From Candidatus Gastranaerophilales bacterium (GTDB lineage Bacteria; Cyanobacteriota; Vampirovibrionia; Gastranaerophilales; Gastranaerophilaceae): a stretch of 57,921 nt of DNA. Numbering within the stretch: the stretch's first letter is position 1; the number at the start of each line of letters is the position of its first letter. The notes under the pieces were generated by a model. That model worked only from the letters and a program-made list of their open reading frames with translations. It made no database searches and was not told the DNA's origin. The translations under genes and the position numbers were made by a program. This document shows positions 17,785-27,754 of this stretch, one piece after another. Location: positions 1 to 57,921 of the forward strand of contig CALVCQ010000011.1 of the NCBI GenBank assembly GCA_944326115.1, written 5' to 3'.

Positions 17785-20700
17785 TCGCTGAATTTATCAG
17801 GAATACTGTCTAAGAAATCCGGAGCAGCGGTATGAGTCTTTTGATTATTATAGTTTACAGGAGTTTGTACCTGAGCGCTATTTACATTACTTTCTGATTT
17901 TTCGGAAGTTTTTGACATAGCTTGCTCTTGTCCCTGCTTTTGCAGCAGTATATGTTCTTTTTGAAGAAGTTTTTGCTTGGTACCGGCTGGGCTTACCCAG
18001 TTAAAATTTTTAACGGATTTTACACTGTCAGGGTCTCCGGTAATTTGTACCTGAAAAGTTTTTGTATCGTATTTATAATCCGGAATTAAAAGCGGTATTT
18101 TTTGTATATCAGACAAAGGAATTTCTTTATTGTAAAAATTGAAGAGTTTTGCAATTGTTGTTCCGTAACTAGTGTGTTCGTCTAAAAAATCTTTTATGGT
18201 AAGAGTACCGAGTACACCCATTGAGGAAGATACTTCGGAAGAAATTTTCCCGAGTATATGTAAATTAGTATAATTGTTTAAAAGATTAATATTGCCGGTT
18301 ATATACATACTCATCTGAGAGCCTGATGTTGTCACGGGTGAGAGTGTAGCAATTCCGTTTGAAATATCTATGCTGCCTTTTAGATACGAAATATATCCTG
18401 TATCCTTAGGACTGATTGCCTGACGTGCACTGTTAAGACTTGCGTAAATCAATCTCTGGGAAAGTAAATTCTGCGCATACAAAAAATGTTCAAACCTGCC
18501 AAGCTGACCTAAATGTCCGTTTTTAACAAGCAAATCTATATGACCTTTCATATTTTTTACTAAATTTTTACAGTCAGATGTAAATAAATTAACTGACGCA
18601 TCAAAGTTTAAATTTCCGGAAATTTTTTGATTTGTCATGCCTAAAACATCAGACGCAGATCCGGCGTCCATATCTCTTCCCTGAAGTTTAGCCTGTACCG
18701 ACATATATGGAAAATTATACGTAATATTGCCGGCAACTTTTCCTCCATAAGCATTGCAAATTAAATTTGTAATATACAGAATATTTTTCTTAGAATTTAT
18801 ATCACCGGTGATATTTTGTGCGTTAATTTTGTCCATCTTGTAATTTTTGATATTTATTTGACCTGACTTAATTTGAAAAGGAAATTCTGCACCCGGCGCA
18901 TATTTTGCCGAAGGAAACATCGGAAGCAGCTGCATAACTGAATTCATATCAAAATATTGAGAATACAGCTTTAAATTTTCAATATTATAACTCGTTAAAA
19001 CATTGACCGGAGCAGTTAAATCCAATGAAATATCTGTATTATCAACTTTTAAATTATTTATTTTCAGGATTATTTTTGAATTGATAAAATTTAAACATGC
19101 ATTTTGTAAAGCAATCTTATAGCCTCTGATATCTACATTGTTTGCTGTTATTTTTCCGGAAAAAGACGGTTTATTAAAGAGTCCGTTTAATAAAATATCG
19201 CATGCTAAGTCCGCACTACCCTCGGGTACGGGTATCTTAACCTTTAAATTATCAGGTATATACAAATGCAGGTTCTGTGCAGAAGGATTAGAAGATATAT
19301 TTTTAATTACACCAGTTAAGCGGATTGCTTTTTTTAATTCGGAAATTCTCACATCTTTCACCAGACTGTTTATAGATGGAGCGTAATAAAGCGAGCAGTC
19401 ATTGATTATTACATTGTCACCCGTTATTTTAAATTCAGAATTTAACAAAGAATTCATTCCGGAGAAATTTATTATTTGTAAAGGCGTAATATAATTTTGC
19501 GGATCAGCAAGAATTCTTGCTGAAACTTTTGTCATCTCTGATGAATGTTTTATTTTTAATTTAACAGGCAAATATCCTTTTGAATGCCATATAATGTTTT
19601 GCGGTAAAAAAGACTTTATAAAACCGGTATCAATACTCCCGTCTGTTTGAACATATATTTCGGGTGTTTTTAGGTAATTTGCAATTTTAGCATCTGACAT
19701 CAAATTAGCCTTGCCTGCTTTTAATTTGAATTGATTAATAGTAATAATTTTGTTGTCAAATTTTACAGGTATATGTTCAGACAAAATATTTAAATCAGGG
19801 GTGTTTAAGTCTGCAGATGCTTTTAAATCGTGTATTGCTGCTGTTCCGTGATATTTATTTCTTTCTGCAACTAAGTTTAAAGTGATTTTCTTTATAAAAA
19901 TTTTTATATTTTTTGATTTTTCAAAAGCGGAAAAATCATCTATAAATCCCTGTATTTTCGGAGCTGCTTCACATAGTTTTCCTTTTATAACGGCAGAAAA
20001 AGTAAGATACCCGCTATTAACGTATAAATACTTCTGAATATTCAAAACAGGAAATGCAGCAGCAATGTTTCTTAAATCCAGAGCATTTGCTCTTGCTTCT
20101 ATATTTGCATTTGCATTGCTGTCTATTATTCCTGTGACTTTTATCGGCTGATTGTTAACAAACATATTTGAATGTTTTATATTAACCTTATTGCCGGAAA
20201 AATCAATTAAAGCATTTATTCTGTCAATTTTAAACGGAATATCTCTGTACGAGACAGCTGCGTTTGTAAGTTCAAATTGACCGCCGGAAAAAAGATTTTT
20301 AAAATTTGTTTTTATATTAAAGTCAGCAGAAACTGTACCGCTTGCCGTAAATGCGGATAAATTATTTTTAATTTTTAAAATCTCCGCAACGGATATAGCC
20401 AATCGCTGCAAATTAGCAATATCAGCCCGTGGACATTTACATTTTATGTCTGCATAATAAGGTTTTTTTACCTTAACATTTGCTTTTATGTCAGAGACTT
20501 CATCGGCTGCTGTATAAAATTTGGAAATCAGTACGGCATTACCTTTATTAAGGGTAATATGAAAAAAACTTTCCGGTAACTTTTTATTGCCTAAAATCAC
20601 AGAAAAGTCGTCTATATCGATTTTTCCTGAAAGATAATCAAACTTGTGCTTTTTTTCATGAACTTTTATATCTGCATTAAAATTTGCAAAAAAACTGTAT

Positions 20701-21398
20701 TTATGGAGATTATCAAAATTTATATCCATCAGCTTACTGTTAATATTAGCAAACATATTAGCAGGAAAAGATAATTTCACATTATAATTCATATATTTTT
20801 TATCAAAACAATAAAATTCTCCGTTTGCGGAAAAATTCAAATAGCCGATATCATAACTCTGCAAAATTTTTAAGTTACTGCCGGTTATCTTGAATTTTTG
20901 TCCCGACTCCTCATCTTTTATTTTGAACAAATATTTATCTATGCTTATCTGCGGAACTTTATCAGAAAAAGCTATAGAATCATTTTTTTTCGTACAGTTT
21001 TTTTCCAGGTATTGCTGAAAAGTTGTTTTACCGTTTTTTAAAAGTTTTGTGGTAAACTGAAACTCTCCTGCACTAATTTTTTGTACTTTCAGTTCCTTTT
21101 TTAAAAGATATGGTGCGGAAATTTTAATGCTTGATTTTTTCAGGATGAGTATCTGCTTTTTATCAGGATAAAAAAGCTGTATGTCATCTGCATTTAAATT
21201 TATATCAAAATTCGGAGCAACAGATGGTCTGCAGTTATGCAAAACAAGAATAAGACCGGTATTTCTCTTTACATTGTCTTTTATAAATGCAGCGATGTCA
21301 GAATTGTGCAGAAAATAAGAAAGCGCAAAGTAAATGCTCAAATATATTGAAAGTATAAAAACAAATAAATAAATTATAGCTTTAACAACTGTTTTCAT
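17781..21398 (-). CDS. Giant AsmA-family envelope protein (YhdP/TamB-like)
   Basis: 1205 aa from the ATG at 21,398, which has GGAG nine bases upstream; an in-frame start 24 codons further up has no ribosome site. One N-terminal transmembrane helix (VVKAIIYLFVFILSIYLSIY) anchors a very long beta-rich periplasmic region. The C-terminal part (about residues 970-1130) matches the AsmA C-terminal domain: KNMKGHIDLLVKNGHLGQLG, then LKGSIDISNGIATLSP. The last 70 residues are Gln/Ser-rich. AsmA/YhdP proteins bridge the inner and outer membranes and move phospholipids, so this implies a Gram-negative-type envelope. Confidence 0.82.
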   Translation of the reverse strand: MKTVVKAIIYLFVFILSIYLSIYFALSYFLHNSDIAAFIKDNVKRNTGLILVLHNCRPSVAPNFDINLNADDIQLFYPDKKQILILKKSSIKISAPYLLKKELKVQKISAGEFQFTTKLLKNGKTTFQQYLEKNCTKKNDSIAFSDKVPQISIDKYLFKIKDEESGQKFKITGSNLKILQSYDIGYLNFSANGEFYCFDKKYMNYNVKLSFPANMFANINSKLMDINFDNLHKYSFFANFNADIKVHEKKHKFDYLSGKIDIDDFSVILGNKKLPESFFHITLNKGNAVLISKFYTAADEVSDIKANVKVKKPYYADIKCKCPRADIANLQRLAISVAEILKIKNNLSAFTASGTVSADFNIKTNFKNLFSGGQFELTNAAVSYRDIPFKIDRINALIDFSGNKVNIKHSNMFVNNQPIKVTGIIDSNANANIEARANALDLRNIAAAFPVLNIQKYLYVNSGYLTFSAVIKGKLCEAAPKIQGFIDDFSAFEKSKNIKIFIKKITLNLVAERNKYHGTAAIHDLKASADLNTPDLNILSEHIPVKFDNKIITINQFKLKAGKANLMSDAKIANYLKTPEIYVQTDGSIDTGFIKSFLPQNIIWHSKGYLPVKLKIKHSSEMTKVSARILADPQNYITPLQIINFSGMNSLLNSEFKITGDNVIINDCSLYYAPSINSLVKDVRISELKKAIRLTGVIKNISSNPSAQNLHLYIPDNLKVKIPVPEGSADLACDILLNGLFNKPSFSGKITANNVDIRGYKIALQNACLNFINSKIILKINNLKVDNTDISLDLTAPVNVLTSYNIENLKLYSQYFDMNSVMQLLPMFPSAKYAPGAEFPFQIKSGQINIKNYKMDKINAQNITGDINSKKNILYITNLICNAYGGKVAGNITYNFPYMSVQAKLQGRDMDAGSASDVLGMTNQKISGNLNFDASVNLFTSDCKNLVKNMKGHIDLLVKNGHLGQLGRFEHFLYAQNLLSQRLIYASLNSARQAISPKDTGYISYLKGSIDISNGIATLSPVTTSGSQMSMYITGNINLLNNYTNLHILGKISSEVSSSMGVLGTLTIKDFLDEHTSYGTTIAKLFNFYNKEIPLSDIQKIPLLIPDYKYDTKTFQVQITGDPDSVKSVKNFNWVSPAGTKQKLLQKEHILLQKQGQEQAMSKTSEKSESNVNSAQVQTPVNYNNQKTHTAAPDFLDSIPDKFSD

Positions 21399-21484
21399 AC
21401 ACAACTCCGAATAATAAATTATATAATAAAATATAAACTCTGTCATTATTGTGATATAGTATAAAAACATAAACGGGAATCAGG

Positions 21485-22375
21485 ATGAATAACTTTACAC
21501 AAAAATTTGAACCGGCTGCAGAAAAAGAACTGAAAAAGTTTTTTGAACGGGATAATGCTCAAATATCAGATATGCAAAATGCCTTTTGGCGTGCTAAAAC
21601 AAAAGATTATACGGCTACTTTTTATAAAACAGGCAAACTTCTTATTCAGGGTGCAGATGTTACACAAATAGTACAAAAAATTGCCCCGATGACCGATTTT
21701 AAAGCAGAGGAAAAGCAAAAAGATTACACAAATAATAGTGCAGAAAATATCCCTGCAAAGCATATAGGAACAGATGAATCCGGCAAAGGAGATTTTTTCG
21801 GACCGCTCGTTACAGCCGCTGTCATGGTAGATGAAAACACCTCTCATTTGTTGTCGCAAGCAGGCATAAAAGACTGCAAGAAAATAGATGACAAAAGTAT
21901 ACCCAAACTTGCAGCAATAATTAAAAATAACTGCATATTTTCCGTGGTAACAATAAATCCTGCAAAATACAACGAACTGTATGTAAAATTGAAAAATCTA
22001 AACCTCCTGCTTGCATGGGCACATGCAAGAGCCATTGAAAATGTACTTGAAAAGCAGGAGTGTGATTGTGCTTTATCAGACAAATTCGGAGACGAAAAAT
22101 TAATCAAAAATGCATTATTAAAAAAAGGCAGGAATATAAGACTGGAACAAAGATGCAAAGCGGAAAGCGATATTGCTGTTGCTGCAGCTTCCATACTGGC
22201 AAGAGAGCAGTTTATTTTAAATATCAATAATTTATCTCAAAAATACGGAATCCCCATACCTAAAGGCTGTTCGGAAAATGTTGTGGATACGGCAAAATTT
22301 ATAGCGGAAAAATATTCCAAAGACGAACTCAAAAATGCCGTAAAAGCCCATTTTAAAACTTTTTCACAAATATAA
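21485..22375 (+). CDS. rnhC: Ribonuclease HIII
   Basis: 296 aa, the standard RNase HIII length. The N-terminal TBP-like substrate-binding domain (about residues 1-80) precedes the RNase H domain with HIGTDESGKGDFFGPLV (catalytic Asp-Glu), DCALSDKFG and the QRCKAESDIAVAAASILARE helix with further acidic ligands. It removes RNA from RNA-DNA hybrids. It is divergent from the AsmA-type gene, with an ATG behind CAGGATG. RNase HIII is common in Firmicutes and scattered in other phyla. Confidence 0.93.
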   Translation: MNNFTQKFEPAAEKELKKFFERDNAQISDMQNAFWRAKTKDYTATFYKTGKLLIQGADVTQIVQKIAPMTDFKAEEKQKDYTNNSAENIPAKHIGTDESGKGDFFGPLVTAAVMVDENTSHLLSQAGIKDCKKIDDKSIPKLAAIIKNNCIFSVVTINPAKYNELYVKLKNLNLLLAWAHARAIENVLEKQECDCALSDKFGDEKLIKNALLKKGRNIRLEQRCKAESDIAVAAASILAREQFILNINNLSQKYGIPIPKGCSENVVDTAKFIAEKYSKDELKNAVKAHFKTFSQI

Positions 22376-22547
22376 ATAAATATTCTTCTTCGGAAATATT
22401 AACATTTCTTAATATTTATTCTTTAAAAAGGCAATTTTTGAGAATAAAAATTTTTTATATTAATACAGGAACGAGGAATTTAAAAGACTGAATATAAAAG
22501 TCTTTGTTTTAGAGGAATTAATAAAAGGAATATTAGGGGAAACAATT

Positions 22548-23864
22548 ATGGTCGTACCAATAGGAATTAACGGGAATAGCAATTACTGGATACCTGATTC
22601 TGCAATCGTCGGAGGAATGTCGGTGCCCGGCAATGTTTGGTCATACGATTTCTCCTGTATGTATCCGCAAGACGGAATAAGCACACTCAATGACAGTGCA
22701 TTATATAGTTTTGATTTTGCAACGAACAACCTTGTAAATCAGGTTGCAGCATTAAATTCAAAATGGATGCCGCTTTTAAATAAATACATGGCTGATGTAT
22801 CACAATGGTATCAAAATACAATGCTGAATATATCAAGCAATACAAACTACAATATTAATCCGTTCGGTCCGATAAATACCGTAAACAATCCTGGTAATAC
22901 GAACGGAACAGGCAATACGAACGGAACAGGCAATACAAACAATTCTTATGCTGACAAAATTAAAGAAACCCACGTATCTACATTTATGAAAAGGCTCTTT
23001 AATGATCCGAGATTAAAAGATTCATTCGATTTTGACTGTAAATTTCCTTTGGAAGACGGCACTGAAGTAACACTAATGGAAAAATTGAATGAACTCATAA
23101 AGGATTACCTCAATAATAAAAGCAGCGGCGCAATTCTGAGCGACGAAGAATTTATGAAAATAAGAGAAATTGCAGGTAAATATGCAAAAACCGGCGATAT
23201 TACCGCTGACGATTTTGCAACACTTAAAAGCATAGTAGAAGCTCATCTGGAGAAAAAGGAGGAGGATGATGATTCTAATCCTCCGGAAGATCACGAACCC
23301 CCTGCAACAACTAATAGACCAGATAAATATCTGGAAGGGCATAATTCAGATCAGTCTGGCACTGCACAGCTATCTTTTAATGCAATGGATGGTATGGGAA
23401 CAAATAAAAAGAAATTAAACAAATCAATCATTGATGTAGACAAACATACTGTAATAGAATTTCTTGATAAGTATGAAAAAATAGACAATAACGGTGATAC
23501 ATGGATTCGTAAATTCTGGGGTGATTTTGACCACTGGGATCGTTCTGGAGAATCGTGGAATCCATTCGGACATGACAATGCAAAGGCTTCTAAGCTGCCA
23601 CTAATGGTTGATTATCTATATGATAGAGCAATAGATATCAAAGCTCTGCCAAATTGCACAGACGAAACAAAAGAAGCATTGGATACAGCTGTAGCTACTA
23701 TGGAAAGTGCAGTCAAGGCAATGGATGATAATATAGATGTAGATTCAAATCTCGGTGAAAGAGACGAAAAAGGCTCTTTAAAGAACAACTTCATAGTTGC
23801 TTTTGACGGACTCAAAGATGCAATTAAAGCTGCTGAAGAGCAAGTCTACGGCAGAGAACCGTAA
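22548..23864 (+). CDS. Unrecognised protein with NTNGTG tandem linker
   Basis: 438 aa with a GGGG ribosome site. No known domain. The N-terminus (MVVPIGINGNSNYWIPDSA) resembles the lineage-specific starts of other host genes here and has no signal peptide. At about residues 119-132 is a tandem GNTNGTGNTNGTG linker, a possible slippage hotspot. A charged helical middle contains a KKEEDDDSNPPEDHEPP patch, and the C-terminal half is aromatic-rich (WIRKFWGDFDHWDRSGESW). Function unknown. Confidence 0.6.
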   Translation: MVVPIGINGNSNYWIPDSAIVGGMSVPGNVWSYDFSCMYPQDGISTLNDSALYSFDFATNNLVNQVAALNSKWMPLLNKYMADVSQWYQNTMLNISSNTNYNINPFGPINTVNNPGNTNGTGNTNGTGNTNNSYADKIKETHVSTFMKRLFNDPRLKDSFDFDCKFPLEDGTEVTLMEKLNELIKDYLNNKSSGAILSDEEFMKIREIAGKYAKTGDITADDFATLKSIVEAHLEKKEEDDDSNPPEDHEPPATTNRPDKYLEGHNSDQSGTAQLSFNAMDGMGTNKKKLNKSIIDVDKHTVIEFLDKYEKIDNNGDTWIRKFWGDFDHWDRSGESWNPFGHDNAKASKLPLMVDYLYDRAIDIKALPNCTDETKEALDTAVATMESAVKAMDDNIDVDSNLGERDEKGSLKNNFIVAFDGLKDAIKAAEEQVYGREP

Positions 23865-23931
23865 TAAACAAAAAATTAATAATAAAATTTAATTTATTCC
23901 TCGGTTTATAATTAGGTATGGTAGGTTTAAT

Positions 23932-23960
23932 AAGGGCACAGAATGTGCCCTTTATTTTTT
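23932..23960 (+). terminator. Rho-independent terminator
   Basis: GGGCACA / TGTGCCC hairpin with a GAA loop, followed by TTTATTTTTT, about 70 bases after the stop of the preceding gene. Confidence 0.88.
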
Positions 23961-24129
23961 CATTACCTAGTCTGTCTTTGCGGATCCACCGCTATTGGAA
24001 CGATGCACACTCCGGCGGATAAATATGACTGCAGCAGCCATTGATAACAACATTGTTTTCGATTTTACAAATTGTCAGCATATAATGTGATATAATTATA
24101 CAGAGACAGATTTAACGGAGCCGGATTAT

Positions 24130-25119
24130 ATGCCCAATTATGCAATAGGAATCGACTTAGGCGGAACTAAAATACTTACAGGTATTGTCAATAAAGGCAG
24201 CGGAGAAGTATTGTACTCCATTAAACAAAAAACAGGTAAAGAAAAAGATGCGGAGAGCATAGTTGAAAAACTGAAATTTTCTATAAAAGAAATTATAGAA
24301 ACCTCTCACTTTGATATAGCACAGATAGATTCCATAGGCATAGGCGCACCGGGGCAGGTGGACAGAGAAAGAGGTATCCTCGTATCCGCACCGAACCTGA
24401 ACTGCGAAAACTTAAACTTAAAAGCAATACTGGAAAGAGAATTCTTTATTCCTACATTTATCGGCAATGATGTGGAAATTGCAACACTCGGCGAAATGAA
24501 ATTCGGCGCAGGCAAAGGTTTTAATGATTTTGTCTGTATCTTTGTCGGTACAGGGGTCGGCTCGGGTATTGCACAGAACGGAAGAGTCAGACACGGTGCC
24601 ACAGGCACTGCAGGTGAAATAGGGCATATAATAGTGGACGCCGGCGGAAGACCCTGCGGCTGCGGCGGAAACGGATGTCTGGAAGCTTATGCGTCAAGAA
24701 CTGCCATCGAAGCAAGAATAATGGGCGCATTAAAAAAAGGCAGAGCCTCTGTTATAACTGATTACATGAGAGATGACAGAGCTATAAGCTCAAAGATGAT
24801 AAAAAAAGCACTTGACCACCATGACGAACTTATTACCCATGTGCTTTTTGAGGCATCAGATTATCTGTCTAACGGACTTGCGACAATTATTAATTTTTAT
24901 AATCCGGAGCTGATTGTACTCGGCGGCGGATTGATAGATGCGGTTGATGAATTTTATGAAAGAACCATAACAAAAGCAAAAGCAAAGGCGCTGCCTTTGC
25001 CTGCTTCAAAAATTCAGTTTCGAAAAGCCAAACTCGGTGACTTCTCGGGTGTTGTCGGAGCTTGCTTTTTGCAAGAACTGCAGCAAAAAGCACCTGATTT
25101 ATCAGGTGCTGTGAAATAA
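24130..25119 (+). CDS. glk: ROK-family glucokinase
   Basis: 329 aa. The phosphate motif is AIGIDLGGTKI. The sugar-binding region shows IGIGAPG, NDVEIATLGE and GTGVGSGI. The ROK zinc site is GRPCGCGGNGCLEAYAS. The length and the C-terminal NPELIVLGGGL strand match ROK glucokinases, which phosphorylate glucose with ATP at the head of glycolysis. N-acetylmannosamine or other hexoses are possible substrates within ROK. The ribosome site is CGGAG. Local GC is higher than in neighbouring genes. Confidence 0.88.
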   Translation: MPNYAIGIDLGGTKILTGIVNKGSGEVLYSIKQKTGKEKDAESIVEKLKFSIKEIIETSHFDIAQIDSIGIGAPGQVDRERGILVSAPNLNCENLNLKAILEREFFIPTFIGNDVEIATLGEMKFGAGKGFNDFVCIFVGTGVGSGIAQNGRVRHGATGTAGEIGHIIVDAGGRPCGCGGNGCLEAYASRTAIEARIMGALKKGRASVITDYMRDDRAISSKMIKKALDHHDELITHVLFEASDYLSNGLATIINFYNPELIVLGGGLIDAVDEFYERTITKAKAKALPLPASKIQFRKAKLGDFSGVVGACFLQELQQKAPDLSGAVK

Positions 25120-25131
25120 GTTTTTGATTTT
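25089..25131 (+). terminator. Terminator overlapping the glk stop
   Basis: AGCACCTGAT / ATCAGGTGCT inverted repeat at 25,089-25,110 lies inside the last codons of the ROK gene and is followed by T-rich sequence (TTTTTGATTTTT) past the stop. Confidence 0.65.
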
Positions 25132-25152
25132 TAATTACTATGCTGTTTTAGA

Positions 25153-26577
25153 TTATAAAACACCCAGTTGTTTAAGATTCATTAAAGAGTTTGATGCTTG
25201 GTTCATTGTTGATGTTGCACTATTAATTGCGCCAGTTGTATCTCCTTTCGCTGTACCAGCTATTGAAGTAGTTGCACCACCTGCTACTGTTGCGGCAGAA
25301 CCGCAACCAACAAGCCATCCTCCTACTGTTTGTGATGATCCAAATGTCCATACCTGCGTTAACATTAAAGTACCCAGAGTTGTAGACGCAGCACCAGCTG
25401 CTGTTGTTGATGCCCCGATTATTTGTGCATTTTTTGCACCGTTAAGATTTTGAGTTGACTTGTTTTTTGTAGCAGAGGATTGATTTTGAATAGAATTTAC
25501 AAAACTTGTTGTTGATTTTACCTTATTTTGATTTGCTGAAGTCAAGCCTGTTATTTGTCCGGATAGTGATGAATATGAATTCGTTTTTTGTCCGAGCTCA
25601 TCTTGTAATTGTGCTATTCTATCTGCATTTTTTCCTGTTGGCTGAGTTAAGTTTGCACCGAATGCTTTTATCGATGAACCGCTTGCTGAATTTGCCTTGG
25701 CTTCGGCTCCATGCTGCTGACCCTGCTGAGCTTTATTTTGAGCGCCTTGATTGCCCTGCGGCTGTGAGTTTTGTGCGGCAACACCTGTTATCGATGTCGG
25801 AGCAGCCGGTTGGCTGTCAGCAGCGGGCAATGAATTCATAGCAAAAGTTTGCGCTCCGCCCATATCAGCGGCACCGCCTGCAGCCATACCACCGCCGGAC
25901 ATAGACATGCCTCCGGAGGCTCCGAAATCAGCACCGGCGGCTGTTGTATTTGGCGCAGCAGTTTGTGGTGCAGCCGGCTGAGGTTGAGAATCTTCAAGCG
26001 CTTCCGGTGTATATGTTTCTCCGTTTTCTGCAAATAAAGCGGTTAATTCACTATTAATACTGTCAATTTCAGACTCGGTTTGACTTTTTTCTTGCTCAAG
26101 TCCGTCTATTTGATTATTATTTTTTTCTACAAAACTTTTTGTTTGTGTTTCTTTTGATTTAACTTGATTTGCAGATGTTTTCATTTTTGTTGAATCTTGT
26201 TGTGCTTGTTGTGAATATTCTTCGCAGTCTTTTTTTGCTTCTTTTGCATTTCTTTCGCCTTCTTCTGCTGCATGTCCTACTGCATCTGCTTCTGCTTTTT
26301 CGTTTTGTTCTTTCATCAAAGACGTCGTATTATTATTTACAGGCGTACTCCTTGTAAACCCGTCATAGTTTTCAAACGTACCGTACGTTGTTGCCATGGA
26401 ACCGCCATTATTCTGATTCAGTACATTCGTGTGTTTGAGTTCTTCTTTTTCTTTTGCTTCACGTGTTTCTTGAGTATTCTGTGTGCCTTGAGTACCGCTT
26501 GTTCCCTGAGCACCGTTTACACCCCGTCTTTTATCCACGACATCCGATGTAATAGCAAACGGATTGTTTCCTGACAT
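25153..26577 (-). CDS. Unrecognised coiled-coil and low-complexity protein
   Basis: About 474 aa from the ATG at 26,577 (AGGTG six bases upstream); a GTG nine bases further up is also in frame. No known domain. The start MSGNNPFAITSDVVDKRRG is followed by a QGTSGTQGTQNTQ repeat, then long coiled-coil stretches (about residues 85-200), a Gly/Met/Ala-rich middle (GASGGMSMSGGGMAAGG) and a hydrophobic Gly/Ala/Thr segment near the end (AAGAASTTLGTLML...) that could be membrane-associated. There is no signal peptide. Function unknown. Confidence 0.6.
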   Translation of the reverse strand: MSGNNPFAITSDVVDKRRGVNGAQGTSGTQGTQNTQETREAKEKEELKHTNVLNQNNGGSMATTYGTFENYDGFTRSTPVNNNTTSLMKEQNEKAEADAVGHAAEEGERNAKEAKKDCEEYSQQAQQDSTKMKTSANQVKSKETQTKSFVEKNNNQIDGLEQEKSQTESEIDSINSELTALFAENGETYTPEALEDSQPQPAAPQTAAPNTTAAGADFGASGGMSMSGGGMAAGGAADMGGAQTFAMNSLPAADSQPAAPTSITGVAAQNSQPQGNQGAQNKAQQGQQHGAEAKANSASGSSIKAFGANLTQPTGKNADRIAQLQDELGQKTNSYSSLSGQITGLTSANQNKVKSTTSFVNSIQNQSSATKNKSTQNLNGAKNAQIIGASTTAAGAASTTLGTLMLTQVWTFGSSQTVGGWLVGCGSAATVAGGATTSIAGTAKGDTTGAINSATSTMNQASNSLMNLKQLGVL

Positions 26578-26586
26578 AACATACAC

Positions 26587-26970
26587 CTGTCTTTCATCTT
26601 ATACTACTACTTAAATAAAAACATTTTATATACATAATATTCACAAAGTATATATTTTGTTACAAATGTTTACAATAATAATTCTATCCAGCCGGTTATT
26701 TACAGAAGAATACAATATATCTGTTATTTACAGGTACAGCAAAAAACTTCTGCGGGATTTGCTTAAAAAAATGGAAACGAATCCGGTAAGATTCTGAATA
26801 TAAATGATAAAAAAGTATATTTTTGTTGGATATGTTGCATATTCAATGACTGATTTAATATATTGATAATATTTATTATGTAAAAAGAATTAAAATTTAA
26901 GTTTAAATTATTTTTAACCGGAAGAAGATAAAAGATTGTTGTATTACGATAAGAAGCTTTTTAAAAACAA
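26587..26970. other. Gene-free AT-rich spacer between host genes and repeats
   Basis: No ORF with coding character, RNA gene or strong promoter is seen. A GGTAAGATTCTGAA fragment near 26,790 matches an internal part of repeat family D, so it is probably a decayed copy. The left edge of the prophage must lie between here and 28,120, but no attachment-site duplication can be identified without the right end. Confidence 0.4.
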
Positions 26971-27254
26971 TAAACTATGCAATGAAAACAATATAAATCC
27001 GACCTTTGTGAAATGAATTACAGAAAGTTACACAAACAACAACAAACGAGGTATTGTCCGAGGGCTGGGAAATTATAACAGACACAAAGATTTTGATACC
27101 ATTGGCAATTTTGACAGCCCGAGTTGCCGAGACAGGTTTGTGTTACTTTCTGTATGAATGAAACAGCAGGTCGGGAGTTTCTTGGGCTCCACCCGTTCTT
27201 TGCTCCAAAGAATGGGTGGAACATATAACATAAATTTTATCTTTTATGTTCATT
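26971..27254 (+). repeat. Repeat A, copy A1
   Basis: This 284-base element is repeated almost exactly at 27,397-27,680 and in reverse at 45,429-45,668 and 45,811-46,072. It contains long imperfect inverted ends, ACAGAAAGTTACACAAAC and GTTTGTGTTACTTTCTGT, plus the inner pair CCGAGGGCTG/CAGCCCGAG, so a transcript would fold into a large hairpin. The short centre differs between copies (A1 core AAAGATTTTGATACCATTG). The 68-codon ORF inside looks like a by-product of the repeat. Confidence 0.85.
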
Positions 27255-27396
27255 TTCTTTCTTTTAATCGCCAAAAAGAAAGAAAATGAACGTAAGAAAA
27301 AACATTTATTCTTTTTATTTGTTCATTTTTTCTTTTTGTTGCTATGCAAAAAGTTCACTATTTACTGTTATATAAAATAATCAGGATTAATTTTAA

Positions 27397-27680
27397 TAAA
27401 CTATGCAATGAAAACAATATAAATCCGACCTTTGTGAAATGAATTACAGAAAGTTACACAAACAACAACAAACGAGGTATTGTCCGAGGGCTGGGAAATT
27501 ATAACAAACACAATGGTATCTGTAACTTTAGCAATTTTGACAGCCCGAGTTGCCGAGACAGGTTTGTGTTACTTTCTGTATGAATGAAACAGCAGGTCGG
27601 GAGTTTCTTGGGCTCCACCCGTTCTTTGCTCCAAAGAATGGGTGGAACATATAACATAAATTTTATCTTTTATGTTCATT
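27397..27680 (+). repeat. Repeat A, copy A2
   Basis: A direct copy of A1 with the same flanking sequence (TTGTTGCTATGCAAAAAG ... TCAGGATTAATTTT) after both, so A1 and A2 look like a tandem duplication. The centre reads CAATGGTATCTGTAACTTT, which is the A1 centre inverted with five changed bases in the middle. A1 has about 70 additional bases after the repeat. Confidence 0.85.
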
Positions 27681-27754
27681 TTTTCTTTTTGTTGCTATGC
27701 AAAAAGTTCACTATTTACTGTTATATAAAATAATCAGGATTAATTTTTTTTCAT

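Noticed and set aside
27018-27224. 68-aa ORF identical to one at 45,841-46,047
   Set aside because: Both lie inside repeat A in opposite orientation; the identity reflects the DNA repeat, and the other two A copies do not keep the frame.
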